In this document: positions 25,675 through 35,700 of the stretch, one piece after another
Numbering within the stretch: the first letter of the stretch is position 1
How the letters are laid out: every line of letters starts with the position of its first letter
From: Chitinophagaceae bacterium BSSC1
GTDB lineage: Bacteria > Bacteroidota > Bacteroidia > Chitinophagales > Chitinophagaceae
NCBI GenBank assembly: GCA_002256435.1
Contig: NKJC01000003.1
Span: 372,001 to 436,000, forward strand
Reading direction: 5' to 3'
DNA length: 64,000 bases
Made by a program: the position numbers and the translations under genes
The notes under the pieces: generated by a model
The model's input: the letters and a program-made list of their open reading frames with translations, nothing else
What the model was told of the DNA's origin: nothing
The model's database searches: none

Positions 25675-26544
25675 ATGGAAAAAACAATGAAGATTGGTTG
25701 GATTGGACTTGGCAATATGGGCATACCCATGGCAACTAATTTATTGAAAGCTGGTTATTCATTAACCGTATATAACCGAAGTAGAGAGAAAGAAAAATCA
25801 TTAATTGATGCCGGAGCTATCTCAGCTCAAAATCCTGCATCCGTCTTGGCAGCATCTGACATGGTTTTTACCATGCTATCGAATGATGCAGCAGTAAAAT
25901 CTGTGTTCGAAGGACCAGATGGATTATTATCTTCAGACCTATCAAATCAACAAGGAAAGTTATTGATAGATATGAGTACTGTTGCTCCAGAAACATCTAG
26001 ATATCTTGCTTCCATTACAGAAAAACAGGGTTTGGAATTTTTAGAAGCCCCCGTTTCAGGTAGTGTTAAACCTGCACAAGATGGAACTTTATTGATTTTA
26101 ATAGGAGGCAAAACTGAAAATCATGAAAAAGCCAAACCCCTATTTGAGATACTTGGCAAAATGTCTATTTATTTAGGTGGACCTGGATTTGGAAGTAGCG
26201 CTAAATTGGCCAACAATTATTTATTGGGTCTACACATTCAGGGTTTGGCAGAAGCCATTTTGTTTGCCAAGAAAAATGGGATTAGTCCTGAAAATATGTT
26301 AACCATTATCAATGAAGGAGCACTTGGCAATGGCCTAAGTAAACTCAAAACCAATTCCATTTTACAAGAACAATTTCCTGCAGCTTTTGCTCTTAAGCAC
26401 TTAGTGAAAGATTTGGGACTAGCCAAAGACGCTGGTTTAGATAGTGTATTATCTACTCCGCTTTTAAATAGCTTTCAACAAGCCAGTGAACAAGGGCTTG
26501 GGGAAGAAGACATCATGGCCATTATCAAGTCTCTCAAAAAATAA
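25675..26544 (+). CDS. NAD(P)-dependent beta-hydroxyacid dehydrogenase family protein
   Basis: A 289-residue member of the 3-hydroxyisobutyrate dehydrogenase / glyoxylate-succinic semialdehyde reductase family. The N-terminal Rossmann motif is IGWIGLGNMGIPMATNL, the substrate loop is EAPVSGSVKPAQDGTL, and the catalytic lysine lies in GSSAKLANNYLLG. The real start may be the Met at codon 5 (MKIGWIG). It reduces a small aldehyde or hydroxyacid; the substrate is unknown. It follows the CoADR gene at 44 nt, so it may be co-transcribed from the Crp/Fnr-type promoter. A perfect palindromic terminator lies just after the stop. Confidence 0.9.
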   Translation: MEKTMKIGWIGLGNMGIPMATNLLKAGYSLTVYNRSREKEKSLIDAGAISAQNPASVLAASDMVFTMLSNDAAVKSVFEGPDGLLSSDLSNQQGKLLIDMSTVAPETSRYLASITEKQGLEFLEAPVSGSVKPAQDGTLLILIGGKTENHEKAKPLFEILGKMSIYLGGPGFGSSAKLANNYLLGLHIQGLAEAILFAKKNGISPENMLTIINEGALGNGLSKLKTNSILQEQFPAAFALKHLVKDLGLAKDAGLDSVLSTPLLNSFQQASEQGLGEEDIMAIIKSLKK

Positions 26545-26546
26545 TT

Positions 26547-26574
26547 AAGAAGGCCCTCAATTGAGGGCCTTCTT
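26547..26574. terminator. bidirectional intrinsic terminator
   Basis: A 28-bp perfect palindrome (arm AAGAAGGCCCTCAA) lies between the converging dehydrogenase and ccoG genes. The outer arms carry AAGAA and TTCTT, so it can stop transcripts from both sides. Confidence 0.85.
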
Positions 26575-26606
26575 GTAATCCTATTCACCAAAATGTTACA
26601 ATAGAT

Positions 26607-28046
26607 TTATTGAGCAACAGGACCAAGAAAATTGGTCTTACTCTCACTAATTTTGGTATCGCCTTGATAAAAGCCAAGCCTAATGATAGTCTTTCTTTCT
26701 TTAACAGCCGATGTAGGTAATACTACAAAAAAGCTTCCAGAACCCTGACCTTCTTTGGCTACTTCAATATAAGATTTACCAATGGTTTCAATAACACCAC
26801 CCTGACCTTCTAATTTAATGGTTAATGGAATAGCGTGCATGGTTTTGTTAACCACTTTAATATTGTACAAATTAGAAATACTGTCTTCTCCACGCATTTG
26901 GAATAATTGACCAGGAGTGCGCATGACTGTTGGATCTACGTCTTTTCTTGTAGCCAACATGATTCCTAAAACAGTTAATACTAAAGCACAGAGACCTGTA
27001 TATAACTTCATCCTAGTTGTGTACTTGAGAGGTACACTATTAGCAATACTATTTTCAGACGCATACCTAATTAAACCCTTGGGCTTACCAACTTTTTCCA
27101 TCACATGATCACATGCATCTATACATGCAGTGCAACCCACACATTCCATTTGCAAGCCATTTCTAATGTCAATACCTGTTGGGCATACTCTTACACATTG
27201 ATGGCAGTCAATACAGTCGCCTTGAGACAGGTTTATTTCAGTTTGTTTTTTGGCTGCACCTCGAGGTTCCCCTCTTTTGTAATCATAAGCTACAATCATG
27301 CTATTCTTGTCAAGCAATACACTCTGTAACCTACCATAAGGACAAACAACAATACAAGCCTGTTCTCTAAAAAAGCTATAAACAGCAAAGAAAACTGCAC
27401 TAAAAACTAGAATGGAACTAAATCCAACAACATGCTGACTTACAGGCTCTGTAATAATTTTTTCTAACTCTCGCATGCCTATAATATAGGCTAGAAAAAA
27501 ATTGGCAATCACAAAAGATAACAAGTAAAAAGCTATTTGTTTTAAGCTCAACTTAAAGATCTTTTTGCCTGTCCATGGTGCTGACTTTAATTGTCTTTGA
27601 GCAGGAGCGTCACCAAGAATAAAATATTCTACTTTACGGAACATCATTTCCATAAAATTTGTTTGAGGACAAGCCCAACCACAAAATAATCGCCCAAAAG
27701 CTGCCGTAAACAAAATGATAAAAAAGACAAACGTAACCATGGTCAATCCCAATATGAAAAAGTCTTGGGGCCAAAATACCTTTCCAAAGAAAATAAACTT
27801 GGCTTGAGGAATATTAATTAGGAAAAAGGGTCTATCATTTACATACACAAATGGCAATCCAAAAAACACAATAAAGTAGAGATAACTCAACCAACTGCGA
27901 ATATTATAAAACTTACTTCCCTTGGGGGGCTTATACGCAAAGATCCATTTCCGTTTTCCAGATTCGTCAATGGTGCCTATTCTGTCACGGAAAGATTCTC
28001 CTTCTGTGAGCGGCTCATTTACGTGTTCACGATTGTCAAAAATCAT
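26607..28046 (-). CDS. ccoG: CcoG-type cytochrome oxidase accessory Fe-S membrane protein
   Basis: A 479-residue membrane iron-sulfur protein of the CcoG/RdxA family, needed in other bacteria for Cu handling during cbb3 oxidase assembly. The marks are the transmembrane N-terminal half with CGWACPQTNFMEM and CPYGRLQSVL, two 4Fe-4S binding clusters (CIDCHQCVRVCP and CVGCTACIDACD), and a C-terminal Ig-like domain after a membrane helix near residues 345-365. It is normally next to ccoNOP, but no oxidase subunit is in this window; it is the last gene of the SQR-TusE-DsrE operon, 12 nt after the DsrE stop. It probably acts in electron transfer or copper maturation there. Confidence 0.92.
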   Translation of the reverse strand: MIFDNREHVNEPLTEGESFRDRIGTIDESGKRKWIFAYKPPKGSKFYNIRSWLSYLYFIVFFGLPFVYVNDRPFFLINIPQAKFIFFGKVFWPQDFFILGLTMVTFVFFIILFTAAFGRLFCGWACPQTNFMEMMFRKVEYFILGDAPAQRQLKSAPWTGKKIFKLSLKQIAFYLLSFVIANFFLAYIIGMRELEKIITEPVSQHVVGFSSILVFSAVFFAVYSFFREQACIVVCPYGRLQSVLLDKNSMIVAYDYKRGEPRGAAKKQTEINLSQGDCIDCHQCVRVCPTGIDIRNGLQMECVGCTACIDACDHVMEKVGKPKGLIRYASENSIANSVPLKYTTRMKLYTGLCALVLTVLGIMLATRKDVDPTVMRTPGQLFQMRGEDSISNLYNIKVVNKTMHAIPLTIKLEGQGGVIETIGKSYIEVAKEGQGSGSFFVVLPTSAVKERKTIIRLGFYQGDTKISESKTNFLGPVAQ

Positions 28047-28058
28047 ATTATTGGTTTG

Positions 28059-28541
28059 TTAAATGAACAACATATGGGTACCAATACCGGAACCCTGTTT
28101 GTAAAAATCTCCTACTGTTAAAACCCCATCCAAGCCAGGAAACATGTCTTCTTTTTCATAATGAAACATTTCCATTGCCAACTTACAAGCCCATAATTTA
28201 ACACCTGATGCTTGCAAAATTTCTAAAAATTCACGCACTTCTGGCATGTCTAATTTTTCCATCTCTTTTTTCATCAAATTGGTTGCAAGAGCTTCCATAC
28301 CAGGCAATCCGCCAATCATCGTTGGCATATGCATTGCAGGATTTCCAACTGTAGCCACGTGCAAGTGTTCTAACTTTTTATTATGGATGGCTTCCAATCC
28401 AAAAAAAGTAAAAAACATCTCTGCTTCAATCCCTTCCATTCTGGCACCATTAGCTAAAACAAAGGCAGCATATACATTCTCAAGTGAGGCTTTAGAAAGA
28501 ATGATCATCATCTTTCTTACTTCGCCATTATACTCGCTCAT
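28059..28541 (-). CDS. DsrE-like family protein
   Basis: A 160-residue protein of the DsrE/DsrF/TusD-like superfamily, with the core beta-alpha fold beginning MMIILSKASLENVYAAFVLANGARMEG. A single conserved Cys119 in KLWACKLAMEM is placed like the sulfur-carrying Cys of DsrE2-type proteins. It is shorter than a complete DsrEFH and has no partner DsrF/H. It would carry persulfide between the SQR-like flavoprotein, TusE and acceptors. It overlaps no gene; spacing is 33 nt to the TusE gene and 12 nt to ccoG. Confidence 0.88.
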   Translation of the reverse strand: MSEYNGEVRKMMIILSKASLENVYAAFVLANGARMEGIEAEMFFTFFGLEAIHNKKLEHLHVATVGNPAMHMPTMIGGLPGMEALATNLMKKEMEKLDMPEVREFLEILQASGVKLWACKLAMEMFHYEKEDMFPGLDGVLTVGDFYKQGSGIGTHMLFI

Positions 28542-28574
28542 AAATTTAAGTTTTCTTGTTAATAATATTTGGAA

Positions 28575-28883
28575 TTAAATACAACCTGCTGGCTTAGGAA
28601 TACCTGCAATTTTAGTAGCTGTTTTTAATGGCCCTACTGGAAAAAGCGCATAAAATTCTTTGATGTCTACAACGCCACTTTTACCAATTTTTCTAATAGT
28701 TAAAGGAGACTCTGCTTTGAACTCATTTTGTATGTATTGAATTAGTTCCCAGTGTTTTGCAGTTAATTCAATATTGTTTTCTTTAGCCAATTCCTCACCA
28801 ATAGCTTTATCCCATTGGCTAAAATCAGTCATATAACCTTCTTCGTTTACCTGGATATTTTTTCCAGCAATCAGCTTTTCCAT
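28575..28883 (-). CDS. TusE/DsrC family sulfur-carrier protein
   Basis: A 102-residue protein with the DsrC/TusE fold and the C-terminal motif GIPKPAGCI, whose penultimate Cys101 carries sulfur. The second Cys that DsrAB-linked DsrC proteins use, about 10 residues before the last, is Thr here (LKTATKIAG), so this is a single-Cys TusE type. This argues for sulfur transfer and not sulfite reductase coupling. The typical segments YMTDFSQWDKAIGEELA and LTAKHWELIQYIQ are present. It follows the SQR-like gene at 18 nt. Confidence 0.92.
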   Translation of the reverse strand: MEKLIAGKNIQVNEEGYMTDFSQWDKAIGEELAKENNIELTAKHWELIQYIQNEFKAESPLTIRKIGKSGVVDIKEFYALFPVGPLKTATKIAGIPKPAGCI

Positions 28884-28901
28884 AATTATTATTTTAATTG
28901 G

Positions 28902-30134
28902 TTAAAAATTCTTTCCGGCAGTTTTCATATTGGCAGTAACAAAGGGTATAGAAATGCCTTTTAAGAGCATGTTCCAGTAAATCCACCTAAAAGCCAGCTT
29001 TCCCCAATGGTTCATCCTACTTTCCTTTAATAACTGCATTGGCCCAACACCAGCAAACGGAAATAATCCATCCACAGGTTCATGGGTATAATTGAAATCA
29101 ATTAATAATGCCTTTCCCTTTCCAGTTTCAATAAAACAATTGGCGTGTCCATCAAAACTGGCAGACAAGGGTTCTTGTTTTATATAATGAAGTATGTTTT
29201 CTGTCAAAATTTCTGCCTCAAAATGAGCAACAGAACCAGCTTTTGATGCTGGCACATTGGTGGCATCCCCAATTACAAAAATGTTAGCAAAGTCTTTTGA
29301 TTGTAAGGTTTCTTTATTAGTTGGAACAAAATTCAAATCATCTCCCAAGCTAGACCTTTCCATTAAAGCATCGCCTTTATTGGTGGGCACGGTTACTAAT
29401 AAATCAAAGGATACTTCTTTACCACCATAGTCTACAATCTTCTTGGATTCATTGTCAATTTCAGCAATAGCAAAATCGCTTTCAATGGCAATATTTTTTT
29501 CAGCAAGCAAATGCTCCAATGCTGCAGTAGATTTAGGTTTGGTGAATGCACCACTTAAAGGAGTCACATAAGTGATATTTACTTTATCTCGCATCTGCTT
29601 GTCTTTAAAATAAGCGTCTGCTAAAAACGCAAATTCTAAAGGAGCTACCGGACATTTAATAGGCATTTCAGTAATATGAATCACCAGATTTCCTCCCTCC
29701 CATTCACGCAATTTATTCCGTAATGCTAGTGCACCTTCAAAAGTGTAAAAGTCAAAAACAGATTTTTGCCATTCCTCACCTAGCATGCCCTCTGTTTCTT
29801 CGGGCGCAATTTTAGAACCTGTTGCAATAATGAGCAAGTCAAAAGCTAGGTCATTTCCATTGGCCAATTTTACCACTGATGCATTGCCGTCTATTTTACT
29901 AATCTGTTCTGTTATCAGATCTACATCAGTTGGTATAAAATCTTCAATCTGCTTAACAATTTGTTCTGGTGTATATATATCAAAGGGTAGAAAAAGGTAC
30001 CCAGGTTGATAATGGTGTTCTTTTCTTTCATCTACTATACTGATTTTCCATTCCTTTTTATCTAATTTATGATGCAAATGATTTGCCATCATGGTTCCTG
30101 CTGTACCCGCTCCTAAAATGAGTAGTTGTTTCAT
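28902..30134 (-). CDS. sulfide:quinone oxidoreductase-like flavoprotein
   Basis: A 410-residue FAD oxidoreductase. It opens with the Rossmann motif LLILGAGTAGTMMANHL, contains LIIATGSKIAPEE and the FAD-binding block FVIGDATNVPASKAG, and has two cysteines at positions expected for SQR: Cys161 (MPIKCPVAPLEFAF) and Cys333 (HANCFIETGKGKAL). The C-terminal hydrophobic and basic region fits membrane association. It likely oxidises sulfide or persulfide and passes electrons to quinone. It heads the operon SQR-TusE-DsrE-CcoG from a Crp/Fnr-type promoter and is divergent from the efflux operon. Confidence 0.87.
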   Translation of the reverse strand: MKQLLILGAGTAGTMMANHLHHKLDKKEWKISIVDERKEHHYQPGYLFLPFDIYTPEQIVKQIEDFIPTDVDLITEQISKIDGNASVVKLANGNDLAFDLLIIATGSKIAPEETEGMLGEEWQKSVFDFYTFEGALALRNKLREWEGGNLVIHITEMPIKCPVAPLEFAFLADAYFKDKQMRDKVNITYVTPLSGAFTKPKSTAALEHLLAEKNIAIESDFAIAEIDNESKKIVDYGGKEVSFDLLVTVPTNKGDALMERSSLGDDLNFVPTNKETLQSKDFANIFVIGDATNVPASKAGSVAHFEAEILTENILHYIKQEPLSASFDGHANCFIETGKGKALLIDFNYTHEPVDGLFPFAGVGPMQLLKESRMNHWGKLAFRWIYWNMLLKGISIPFVTANMKTAGKNF

Positions 30135-30169
30135 ATAAATAGTTTCAATTCAATTAATTGATTCTTACA

Positions 30170-30213
30170 CAAAGTTCATTTTAGGTCTTGAGCACCTTTG
30201 TGATGTTAGTTAC
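30170..30213 (-). promoter_or_regulatory. Crp/Fnr-like operator and -7 box of the SQR operon
   Basis: The palindrome is at 30200-30213 (plus strand GTGAT-GTTA-GTTAC). On the minus strand the box GAACTTTG ends at 30170, exactly 36.5 bp from the dyad centre, as at the CoADR and efflux promoters. Leader to the ATG at 30134 is about 30 nt. Confidence 0.55.
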
Positions 30214-30255
30214 ATAAGAACATGATATATATCAGGAAACGGTCTGGGTAGTTGG

Positions 30256-30299
30256 GTGACAATTGTTACAGTGGCAGCATTTTGGGGAAACTACTTTCG
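30256..30299 (+). promoter_or_regulatory. Crp/Fnr-like operator and -7 box of the efflux operon
   Basis: GTGAC-AATT-GTTAC at 30256-30269 and a -7 box TACTTTCG at 30292-30299 (one mismatch) end 36.5 bp apart. It is divergent from the SQR promoter; the two dyads are 56 bp apart. Confidence 0.6.
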
Positions 30300-30316
30300 C
30301 ATCAAATTGAAGATGC

Positions 30317-31654
30317 ATGTTACACAAACTCTCACCTTACAAATTGATGCTGGGATTGCTATTGTTGTCTAAACTTGGAATTGCCCAGATCCAAGAGCCT
30401 GTTAAGTATTTAAAGCTAGATGAAGCAATTGAAAAGGCCTATCAACAAAATAGGGCCATTCAATTAGCAAAAATGGATGAAACCATTGCAGGATCTAGGC
30501 TTAAACAAACGGATGCCCTTTACCTACCGCAAGTTGGGCTTAGTTATACAGCCATGACTACCAACAATCCACTCAACGCTTTTGGATTTAAGTTGCAACA
30601 AAAAAGCATTTCAGCAGCAGATTTTAACCCTGATTTGCTTAACAATCCTAAAGGCACTCCTGACTTTAGCACAAAACTAGAAGTCATGCAGCCCATCATC
30701 AACTTAGATATGCTGTATCAGAAAAAAGCTGCTGAAAAGCAAGCAGAAATGTATCAGTATCAAACAAAAAGAACTACAGAAGCTATAAAACTAGAGGTAC
30801 AGAAAGCCTATTTTCAACTGGGACTAATTCATGCCTCTATTCAGGTTTTAAAGGATGCTTTGGCTACTTCAAAAACCGTTGAAGCATTTACAGACAATCG
30901 TTTCAAACAAGGGTTGATTCAAAAATCAGACTTATTAAATGCCCAATTACAGGTACGATCTGTAGAAACCAATTTAGCAAAAGCAGAATCCAATCTAGGA
31001 AATGCATCTGACTTTATGAGCATATTAATGGGACAAACTACTGATCAAATTTATAGCGTTGATGAAATTCCAGTCACTACCACCGCTTTATTAGGAACGG
31101 CGCCTATTACCTCAGCCGATAGAGCAGACTTTATGGCTATGCAAAAAGCCATTGATGCAACTGATTTAAACATTACTGCATCAAAAAAAAGTTACTTACC
31201 CAAACTGAATGCTTTTGGATCATATCAGCTAAATGATAGTAGAATGCTTGGCTTTGGAGCCAATGCATATTTAGCTGGGGTTCAATTGTCTTGGGATATT
31301 TTCAAGGGCAATCGTACTAAAAACAATATTGCTACACAAGTATTAGAAAAGAACAAACTGTTAAATCAATTACAACAACAAAGAGAGCAGGCTCAACTAG
31401 AAGTAGGAAAAGCTTACCGTGATTTGAACAATGCATCCTATCAAAGAATACAACAGGAAAAAGCTGTAGAACAAGCTTCAGAGTCATTGCGGATTTTACA
31501 GAATCGCTACCAACAGGGTTTGGTGAATACCACAGACGTGTTAATGGCTACCACTCAATTAGCCCAACAACAATTAGCACTCATACAAGCCAGCTACGAC
31601 AAACAAATCAGCCTTGTACAAATTGAATTCATGACTGCCACCAATAAAAAATAA
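30317..31654 (+). CDS. TolC family outer-membrane efflux protein
   Basis: A 445-residue outer-membrane factor of a tripartite efflux pump. After a signal peptide (MLHKLSPYKLMLGLLLLSKLGIAQ) there are two structural repeats with long coiled-coil helices, as in TolC: the first about residues 35-240, the second about 250-445 with LEVGKAYRDLNNASYQRIQQ and LQNRYQQGLVNTTDVL, the usual OEP motif. Length is standard for the family. It is first in a five-gene operon with the adaptor, the RND permease, a P-II-like protein and a DUF2892 protein. Confidence 0.92.
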   Translation: MLHKLSPYKLMLGLLLLSKLGIAQIQEPVKYLKLDEAIEKAYQQNRAIQLAKMDETIAGSRLKQTDALYLPQVGLSYTAMTTNNPLNAFGFKLQQKSISAADFNPDLLNNPKGTPDFSTKLEVMQPIINLDMLYQKKAAEKQAEMYQYQTKRTTEAIKLEVQKAYFQLGLIHASIQVLKDALATSKTVEAFTDNRFKQGLIQKSDLLNAQLQVRSVETNLAKAESNLGNASDFMSILMGQTTDQIYSVDEIPVTTTALLGTAPITSADRADFMAMQKAIDATDLNITASKKSYLPKLNAFGSYQLNDSRMLGFGANAYLAGVQLSWDIFKGNRTKNNIATQVLEKNKLLNQLQQQREQAQLEVGKAYRDLNNASYQRIQQEKAVEQASESLRILQNRYQQGLVNTTDVLMATTQLAQQQLALIQASYDKQISLVQIEFMTATNKK

Positions 31655-31672
31655 ACTGAAAAAGCAATAAAA

Positions 31673-32767
31673 ATGAAAAAGACAGTATACAGTATTATCA
31701 CAATAGGCGCATTAGCCCTTGCATCTTGCTCCAGTAAAGAAAAACATGAATCAACGTCTACAAAATCTGATTCAGCTATTCTAGTAACCATTGCAAGCCC
31801 AACAGGCAATAATGGCAACGGTTTAAGTTTGAGTGGTCAGGTAGAAGCAGGGCAAACTGTACAAATAAGCACCAGAGTAATGGGATATATCACTTATTTG
31901 AAAGTGAAAGCTGGTGACCATGTATCAAAGGGACAACTATTGGTATCAATAAGCAATGAAGACATTCTTGCAAAAAGGGCCCAAGCCGATGCTATGATAG
32001 CAGAAGCTGAAGCAGCGGTTAAAAATGCCAAAAAAGACGAAGAAAGATTTACTGCATTGTACAAACAACAAAGTGCATCAGCCAAGGAATTAGACAATAT
32101 CAACTTACAATACAGTGCTGCAAAAGCTAGACTAGACGGTGCTAAACAAATGCGTTCTGAAATTAATGCCATGTTAGCCTATACCAATCTTACTGCCCCC
32201 TTTTCCGGTATGGTGAGTCAGAAAATGGCAGAAGCTGGCGCTATGGCAAGTCCAGGTATGCCAATTCTAACCATTGAAGAAGGTGGTGCCTTTCAAATTA
32301 GTGCCAGTGTACCAGAAAATTTAATTGCCCAAGTGCACCAAGCTGCAGAAGCTACAATAAGCATCAAAGCAATTGACAAAATTATCAAGGGAACAGTGGT
32401 TCAAATAAACCAATCGTCCCAATTTACTGGTGGACAATACCTCATTAAGATTCGTTTAAGTGGTACTGATCAAAAAGGTCTTTACTCAGGTATGTATGCC
32501 AATGTATTCATCCCATTAAAATCAACTTCCGTAGCCTTAAGTACAGATAGCCCAATTATGGTACCTGTTTCTGCAATTACCTACAAAAATCAACTGGCAG
32601 GCTTATATACCATCAGTAGCAACAACACAGCACTATTGCGCTGGGTTAGATTGGGCAAAACAACGGGCAATATGGTAGAAGTGCTTACTGGATTACAGAA
32701 AGATGAAACCTATATCAGTAGTGCAGAAGGAAAATTATTTAATGGCGCACCAGTAAAAACCAAATAA
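31673..32767 (+). CDS. efflux RND transporter periplasmic adaptor lipoprotein
   Basis: A 364-residue membrane-fusion protein. The N-terminus MKKTVYSIITIGALALASCSSKEK has a lipobox with Cys19-20, so it is likely lipid-anchored. The barrel-sandwich hybrid halves are visible at SGQVEAGQTVQISTRVMGYI and TNLTAPFSGMVSQKMAEAGAMA, and the coiled-coil hairpin is between them (about residues 100-160). It joins the RND permease to the TolC protein. Spacing is 18 nt to the upstream gene and 3 nt to the permease gene, so translation may be coupled. Confidence 0.92.
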   Translation: MKKTVYSIITIGALALASCSSKEKHESTSTKSDSAILVTIASPTGNNGNGLSLSGQVEAGQTVQISTRVMGYITYLKVKAGDHVSKGQLLVSISNEDILAKRAQADAMIAEAEAAVKNAKKDEERFTALYKQQSASAKELDNINLQYSAAKARLDGAKQMRSEINAMLAYTNLTAPFSGMVSQKMAEAGAMASPGMPILTIEEGGAFQISASVPENLIAQVHQAAEATISIKAIDKIIKGTVVQINQSSQFTGGQYLIKIRLSGTDQKGLYSGMYANVFIPLKSTSVALSTDSPIMVPVSAITYKNQLAGLYTISSNNTALLRWVRLGKTTGNMVEVLTGLQKDETYISSAEGKLFNGAPVKTK

Positions 32768-32770
32768 CAC

Positions 32771-35700
32771 ATGAAAAACGGATTCTCAGGAAATATAGCC
32801 AAGGCATTTTTGCAGTCAAAACTAACCATCTTGTTAATGGTTGCTTTTTTACTCATTGGAGGTTATAGTACTTTTCTTATCCCAAGAGAAGAAGAACCAC
32901 AAATACAGGTTCCAATGGCAGATATCTTTATAGGATATCCTGGCGCAGAACCCAAGGATGTTGAAACCAAAGTTGCAGCACCAATAGAAAAATTCATCTC
33001 CAATATCAAAGGAGTGGAATATGTGTATTCTACTTCTATGAAGGGACAAGCCATGTTGATTGTACAGTTCAAAGTAGGTGAAGACGTGGAACGTTCCTTG
33101 GTAAAACTCTACAGTGAATTAATGCGCAATATGGATAAAATGCCGCAAGGCGTTACCCTTCCATTGATTAAAACAAGGGCCATTGATGATGTTCCTGTTT
33201 TAGGCGTTACCCTTTGGAGTGAGTCTTATGATGACTATCGCTTAAAACAAATTGGTCAGGAATTGGGTAATGAAATCAAGAAAATCAATGATGTTTCTGA
33301 TATTAATTTATTAGGTGGTAGAAGTAAAGAAGTGAAAGTGCTTTTAGACAAACAAAAAATGGCAGAGAACCATATTGACTTTCTATCTATAAGTAAAATG
33401 ATCCAAGCTGGTAATATTCAATTCCAAAGTGGAAACTTATTACAGAAAGACACAGCCTATTCTGTAGAAACTGGAAACTTCTTAACCAATGCAGATGATG
33501 TTTCTAATCTGGTGGTTGGTATTAACCAACAACAACCTGTTTACTTAAAACAAATTGCAACTGTAGAAGAAGGACCTGAAACTTCAAATCAATATGTGTT
33601 ATTTGGTTACGGAAAAGCCAGCGCTAATAACCTAAAATCACATCCCTCCAATTATCCTGCAATTACCATTTCAGTGGCCAAGAAAAAAGGCGCTGATGCT
33701 ATGAAATTATCAGAAGAGATTATTCAAAAAATTGCCCATCTAAAAAAAGATTTGATTCCAAATGAAGTACAAGTAACTACCACTAGAAACTATGGAGAAA
33801 CCGCATCAGCAAAGGTTTCCGAGTTATTGTTCCATTTGTTTATTTCTATTGTAGTGGTAACCCTATTTGTAATGCTGGCCATGGGCTGGAGAGGTGGATT
33901 AGTTGTTTTTTTATCTGTACCAGTAACATTCGCACTCACTTTATTCAGTTACTATTTCATGAATTATACCTTGAATAGAATTACGCTATTTGCCTTGGTA
34001 TTTATCACTGGGATAGTAGTAGATGATAGCATCATCATTGCGGAAAACATGCACCGGCATTTTAAAATGAAAAAACTACCCCCACTTCAGGCAGCTATCT
34101 ATGCCATAAATGAAGTGGGCAACCCTACCATTTTGGCAACATTTACAGTGGTAGCGGCAGTTTTACCCATGGCATTTGTTTCCGGAATGATGGGACCTTA
34201 TATGAGCCCAATGCCTATTGGCGCATCTATTGCCATGATGCTATCACTAATTGTAGCATTAACCTTAACACCATACTTGGGTTATATCTTTTTACGTGAA
34301 AAAGAATCCAAAGGAATTAGTCATGAAGAAAGCAAACCACATACACTTGAATCTACAGGCATCTATAAAATCTATCTAGCTTTTATTCAACCTATGTTAG
34401 AAACAAGGTGGAAACGTTGGACATTTATTCTAAGCATTGTAGTCATTTTGGTAGGATCTATGCTTTTGTTTTATACCAAAACAGTAGCGGTAAAAATGTT
34501 GCCCTTTGACAACAAAAATGAGTTCCAAGTAGTCATTGATATGCCTGAAGGAACAACGCTAGAAAAAACACAAGCAGTAACCAGAGATATTGCAGACTAT
34601 GTTTCAAGACAGTCCATGGTCATGAATTACCAAGCATATATAGGCATTTCAGCACCAATCAGCTTTAATGGATTGGTTAGGCATTATGACTTGAGAAGAA
34701 GCGAGAATATGGCCGATATTCAAGTAAACTTGGTAGATAAAGAAGAAAGAAAAATTCAGAGTCATGCCATTGCCAAAGAAATGCGTGCACCCATTCAAGC
34801 CATTGCAAAGAAATACCATGCAAACGTAAAAATTGTAGAAGTTCCACCAGGTCCTCCTGTATTATCTACACTTGTTGCAGAGATTTACGGACCAGATTAT
34901 GCAGAACAAATAAAAATAGCACAGCAGGTAAAAGAGCGATTTGCCAAAACAGCAGATGTAGTAGATACAGATTGGATGGTAGAAGATGACCAACCAGAAT
35001 TCCACTTAGAAGTAGACAAAGAAAAAGCCATGCATCATGGAATTGCTACTGCTCAAATAGCAGCTACTATTAATGGCGCTCTTAGTGGAATGAATACAGG
35101 CAATGTTTATCAGCCTAATGGCTATCATCAAACAGCAATAAAATTACAGTTGAATGATATGGACAAGTCTAGTATGGATGATTTACTTGACTTAAAAATT
35201 ATTGGTGCACAAGGCAACGCAGTACCTGTAAGAGACTTGGTTATTGTAAATAAGCAGGTAAAACAAAAAAGCATCTATCGTAAAAATCAGAAAGAAGTAG
35301 TGTATGTTTTAGCGGATATGGCAGGAAAATTAGAAAGCCCTTCTTATGCCATTTCAAATATCTCTGATAGCCTTGGAACGCTTTCAGTTCCAAAGGGATA
35401 TAGCATCAAAGAAGAATATACCCATCAACCTGATTTAGAAGACAATTTTTCTTTGAAATGGGATGGAGAATGGCAGATCACTTATGAAGTATTTAGAGAC
35501 TTGGGAATAGCATTCGCTGTTGTCATCTTAATGATTTATATACTAATCGTGGGTTGGTTTCAGAATTTCTTGGTACCCCTAGTTATGTTAGCTGCCATAC
35601 CATTGTCCTTGATTGGAATTATTCTTGGACATTGGATGATGGGCGCCTATTTTACTGCTACCTCTATGATTGGTTTTATTGCATTGGCTGGTGTAATGGT

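Noticed and set aside
26607..28046. Nitrate reductase or ferredoxin-type NapH as an identity
   Set aside because: The C-terminal Ig-like domain and the CGWACPQ/CPYGRLQ order fit CcoG better.
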